Positions 61,320 through 64,000 of a DNA stretch of 64,000 nt are shown here, one piece after another (the first letter of the stretch is position 1; each line of letters begins with the position of its first letter). This stretch comes from Chionoecetes opilio. Lineage: Eukaryota; Arthropoda; Malacostraca; Decapoda; Majidae. The notes under the pieces were generated by a model. It made no database searches. It was not told the origin of the DNA and saw nothing but the letters and a program-made list of their open reading frames with translations. A program made the position numbers and the translations under genes. The DNA lies in the NCBI GenBank assembly GCA_016584305.1, contig JACEEZ010007099.1, forward strand, positions 181,925 to 245,924, read 5' to 3'.

Positions 61320-62456
61320 CCCTCCAAAGGCCCGCTGGTGTATTTTCAGACGGGAAAATTTATGTTGAAAATTAATATACAGAATTTCAAGAATTGAATA
61401 TTTCTATGTGCAAACATTTTGAAACAACAGTTATATGATTATCTTGATGTAGTATTACATCAGTAGTGACAAGCAGCGGCAACTTGACGTCAATCCTCCG
61501 GAGGCCCGCTGGTACGTATTTGTAAGTGGGAAATATTCATTTCATATTATATATATTAACTCAGTAATATACATAGTATCTCAATATCAGTACCATCACT
61601 ATTATTAAGCCTGTTCAAGCTATTAAAAATTGTTATAAAAGTTTCTATAATAGTTTATAGAAATGACCATACATCAGTTTATTTCAAATATTTCCAGCTT
61701 AATCAGGAACACCCAGAGATACATAGAAATAAAGATGAGATACGTACATAGGAAGGAGTTTACATGGAAAAAGGTTATCAGTTGTCTGTGTGTGTAGCTA
61801 GTATCATATAAAAATTATTTGAAATAATTTCCCAGCTATCAATGCACTAAACTGCCAGACGTACGATAGCCATTACAAAGGGTTAAAAACCCACAAAAGG
61901 CCTAAATTGTCACCCTTAACCAGTCGATAACATAATGACAACTTAGTTAAAACATGTTTTCGCTCCTTCATTATATCGAAATACTGAATAATATAAATAA
62001 TTGCAGTACGACACGTTTTTTTAGGAATTCCTTGACCGCGCTGACGGTGCTCAGCGCCATGTCAGTGAGTGAAATCAGTTAGTTGGAAAACGCACAAGTG
62101 GGTGGATGTTGTTATGTTGTTCGCCGCAACCTATATCCTTCTACATGGCTGTTCACGCCGTTCAGTGTTCCACGTACACCAGCATGTAAACCCAATAACG
62201 AAAATGTTTTTGTACTTATGAAATAAACAATGTCCGTAGCAATTATGATCTCCTTTTCATCGTATTACTGGATACATAGGAATATTTCTGGTTAAATTTT
62301 CTAAGCATATTGCATAATAGTAATGTTTTTAAGTGTTGAACAGCCCATTAGTCTATTAATCGGCTAATGGGTTGTGCAACACCCCTTAAAACATTACTAT
62401 ATCTGCAATATACTTAGAAAGTATAACCATAAATATTCCTCAATCAGTTAATATAA
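61320..62456. other. AT-rich interval between RNase H and recombinase
   Basis: About 1.1 kb without open frames, sharply AT-richer than both sides. It contains a long hairpin (62,278-62,440). Related motifs built around GCGGCAA and GGCCCGCTGG occur at 61,294-61,340, 61,475-61,515 and 62,457-62,495. It may be an insertion, an intron, or internal repeat sequence of the element. Confidence 0.55.
62278..62440. repeat. Long hairpin / MITE-like inverted repeat
   Basis: The arm 62,278-62,351 (AGGAATATTTCTGGTTAAAT ... CAGCCCATTAG) is the inverted counterpart of 62,364-62,440 (CTAATGGGTTGTGCAACACC ... AAATATTCCT). The loop is about 12 bp. Arms differ at roughly one position in six, so the structure is old. 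Confidence 0.85.
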
Positions 62457-62478
62457 CAGCGGCAAATGGTCATATGCC

Positions 62479-63300
62479 CTACGGCGGGCCGCTGGGAGTG
62501 GCCCGCCGGTGAGCCTCTGAGCAAATTCCCAGCGGCCCTACGTCGTACACTTCCGTTGGGCCGCCGGTAAGACATACGGAGGGTCTCCGGAGGCCCTGCG
62601 TCTTTGTGTTTGCTGGGTTGCCCCTGTAGGAACGCAGCTTGTTGCATACCTTCAGGAGGACACTGGTGCAGGGAGGCGGAAACAGGTAAACATGGCGCCA
62701 CCTGTTCCAGTCTTCCGTGAGGGCGTCCGGGCCTCCCGCAGCTGTCCGGTCCCCCCTCGTCAAAAAGGCCTGCAGTTGGGCAGAGCGGCGGGACGCGAAG
62801 AGGTCCACCTCCGGAGTGCCCCACTGCCGACAGAGAGCCGCAAAGCGATCCGGGCGAAGCTGCCACTCCACCGACGAGCCCCGGAAGCGAGACAGGGCGT
62901 CGGCCCACACATTCTCCACTCCCGGCAGGAACCTGGCAGACAGATGAAGGTGGAAACGGGCCGCCAGGCCGAAGATCCGCTCCGAAAGGGACAACAGAAG
63001 GTCGGATTTGGAGGTCCCTTGGCGGGCGAGACAGTGGACCGCGACCATGTTGTCCATCTCGAAGCAGAGAGCCGTCCCCTCGGGGATCGGGTTCGATCGG
63101 AGGAAAAGAAGATCGGAACCAGCAGCTCCTTGACGTTGATGTGGAGTCTGCGCTCCTCCCCGGACCACCCGCCGAAACCCTGCCGGCCGTCGGAGGATTG
63201 GTAGCCCCACCCGACGTCCGACGCATCCGACATCACGAAGACCGTAGGGGGCGGAGGCAGCCACCCAGTCCACGCGGAGAAACCGCCCTCCACCAACCAC
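62479..63300 (-). pseudogene. RNase H domain end and C-terminal region of DIRS-type RT
   Basis: This 273-codon minus frame becomes meaningful near residue 65. It carries the third RNase H acidic residue in EMDNMVAVHC (D83) and the fourth in the segment FLPGVENVWADALSR (D134), followed by PEVDLFASRRSAQLQAF (163-179), a post-RNase H segment typical of DIRS/Pat-group polyproteins, and a WRHVYLFPPP segment. The first two RNase H residues are encoded in the upstream frame, so a frameshift near 63,110 splits the domain. The frame ends at 62,479, just before the AT-rich interval. Confidence 0.8.
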
Positions 63301-63994
63301 TTGTCCAGGAGTGGGAGGGCCAGGGGAGGGACGGGCCGGAGCAAGTTGCGGGGTCGCACCGGAACGGCTGTGTTCACCACCCGGACAAGGCTACGGAGAC
63401 GGAGGCGGCCTAGGGGAGTGACCTCTGCGGCGAAGTTGAGCGAGCCGAGAAGGGATTCCCAATGCCTCCTTGACAAAGAACGGGACACCGAGGCCCGGAA
63501 GAGGCGTTGATGAAGCTTGGCCGCATTTACCCCCAAGATGCGGACCGCAGCCGAACGGGAGTCCCATTGCATGCCCAGCCAAGTGATGCGGGGAGAGGGG
63601 GTAAGGACGGACTTTTCCTTGTTGACTAGGAAACCCATCTCCGCCGCCATCGCCAAGGCTCGGTCCAGCATGCGAACCGCCTCCTCCTGGGATGGGGCGG
63701 ACACCAGCCAATCGTCCAAATACATGAGGCAATTCACCCCTGCAGACACCATCCGCTGAGCCACCACCTTGGTGAGCCGCGTAAAAACCTCGGAGCGATG
63801 GAGAGGCCGAAGGGTAGTCTGGTGAACTGCCACGTGTCCGATCCCACCTGGAAGGCCAGAAAGCGCCGGAACCGAGGATGAATGGGGACATGCCAGTAGG
63901 CGTCCTTGAGATCTAGGGACGCCATCCAGTCCCCTTGCCGCAGCCGAAGGCGGACCTGGGCCAAGGTCAGCATACGGAACCTGTGGTTTCGCAC
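63100..63994 (-). pseudogene. Reverse transcriptase of DIRS-type element, partial
   Basis: The first frame (63,994-63,734) has RT motif A as SLDLKDAYWHVPIHP (Asp28) and motif B-like LPFGLSIAP (60-68). A one-base shift near 63,790 moves to the frame starting at 63,833, which has the catalytic YLDDWLV (residues 38-44; DIRS elements typically have YLDDWL), then TWLGMQWD (84-91) and the start of RNase H: SDASDVGWG (D203) and NVKELL (E236). It copies the element RNA into DNA. The N-terminal part lies outside the window. ATG starts in either frame are incidental. Confidence 0.85.
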
Positions 63995-64000
63995 AACTAG

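Larger units (their letters stand above)
59990..64000 (-). mobile_element. DIRS-type tyrosine-recombinase retrotransposon, broken and partial
   Basis: Reading leftward from the window edge are a reverse transcriptase, an RNase H, and then, after about 1.1 kb of AT-rich DNA, a tyrosine recombinase. The RT/RNase H followed by a tyrosine recombinase is diagnostic of DIRS-order elements, which integrate with a recombinase rather than a DDE integrase. The expected gag-like ORF and 5' terminal repeat would lie beyond 64,000. Each domain has at least one frameshift or stop. The left limit is approximate, because no terminal repeat was identified. Coding parts are GC-rich, unlike the intervening DNA. 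Confidence 0.85.

Overview
The window looks like a repeat-rich piece of an arthropod nuclear genome, most likely a decapod crustacean. This is inferred from a TTAGG-type telomeric repeat block (56.77-57.43 kb), pogo/Tigger and Tc1/mariner DNA transposons, a tRNA-derived SINE with a poly(A) tail, LINE fragments, a DIRS-type tyrosine-recombinase retrotransposon, a C2H2 zinc-finger array and intron-like gene fragments. There are no bacterial operons, CRISPR arrays, rRNA genes or functional tRNA genes. I found no intact long host gene; almost every recognisable coding segment is frameshifted, interrupted or partial.

Layout. 0-9 kb: sparse unrecognised ORFs, a possible LINE endonuclease scrap, a minus-strand array of eight near-identical C2H2 zinc fingers (5.74-6.45 kb), a 28-bp minisatellite, about 700 bp of TA microsatellite and a Tc1/mariner transposase scrap. 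9.18-13.91 kb: a degraded Tigger (pogo superfamily) transposon with both terminal repeats, part of whose transposase has become a 96-bp minisatellite. 13.97-16.49 kb: a clean 72-bp satellite. 16.7-17.0 kb: a LINE 3' end. 17.37-18.89 kb: an internally deleted relative of the Tigger element carrying a SINE. 19.86-22.28 kb: a 69-bp satellite whose sequence quality collapses near 21.31 kb.

21.3-45.1 kb is a block with inflated homopolymers and dense indels, typical of unpolished long-read consensus. Inside it are corrupted second copies of segments from the clean left part (1.25-1.68 kb at 28.5 kb; 5.28-6.98 kb at 33.15-35.68 kb) and of the telomeric-block flank (36.15-36.67 kb), plus several satellites. 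Long ORFs there are artefacts of repeats without stop codons.

45.1-64 kb is clean again. It holds a decayed member of an unnamed multicopy metazoan family (46.24-47.69 kb, minus), a 79-bp satellite, possible ankyrin-repeat exons (50.9-53.66 kb, plus), a 41-bp satellite with two sequence blocks, a TTAGG block bounded by inverted repeats, a GC-rich unidentified segment between direct repeats, and finally a DIRS-type retrotransposon on the minus strand running off the right edge. Its reverse transcriptase, RNase H and tyrosine recombinase are recognisable but broken, with about 1.1 kb of AT-rich DNA containing a long hairpin between RNase H and recombinase.

The most unusual structure is the Tigger element at 9.18-13.91 kb. 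Comparison with its shorter sister gives a partial history: an inverted duplication of the 5' part and a SINE insertion before the copies separated, then a small hairpin element and in-place amplification of the third catalytic-Asp segment in one copy.
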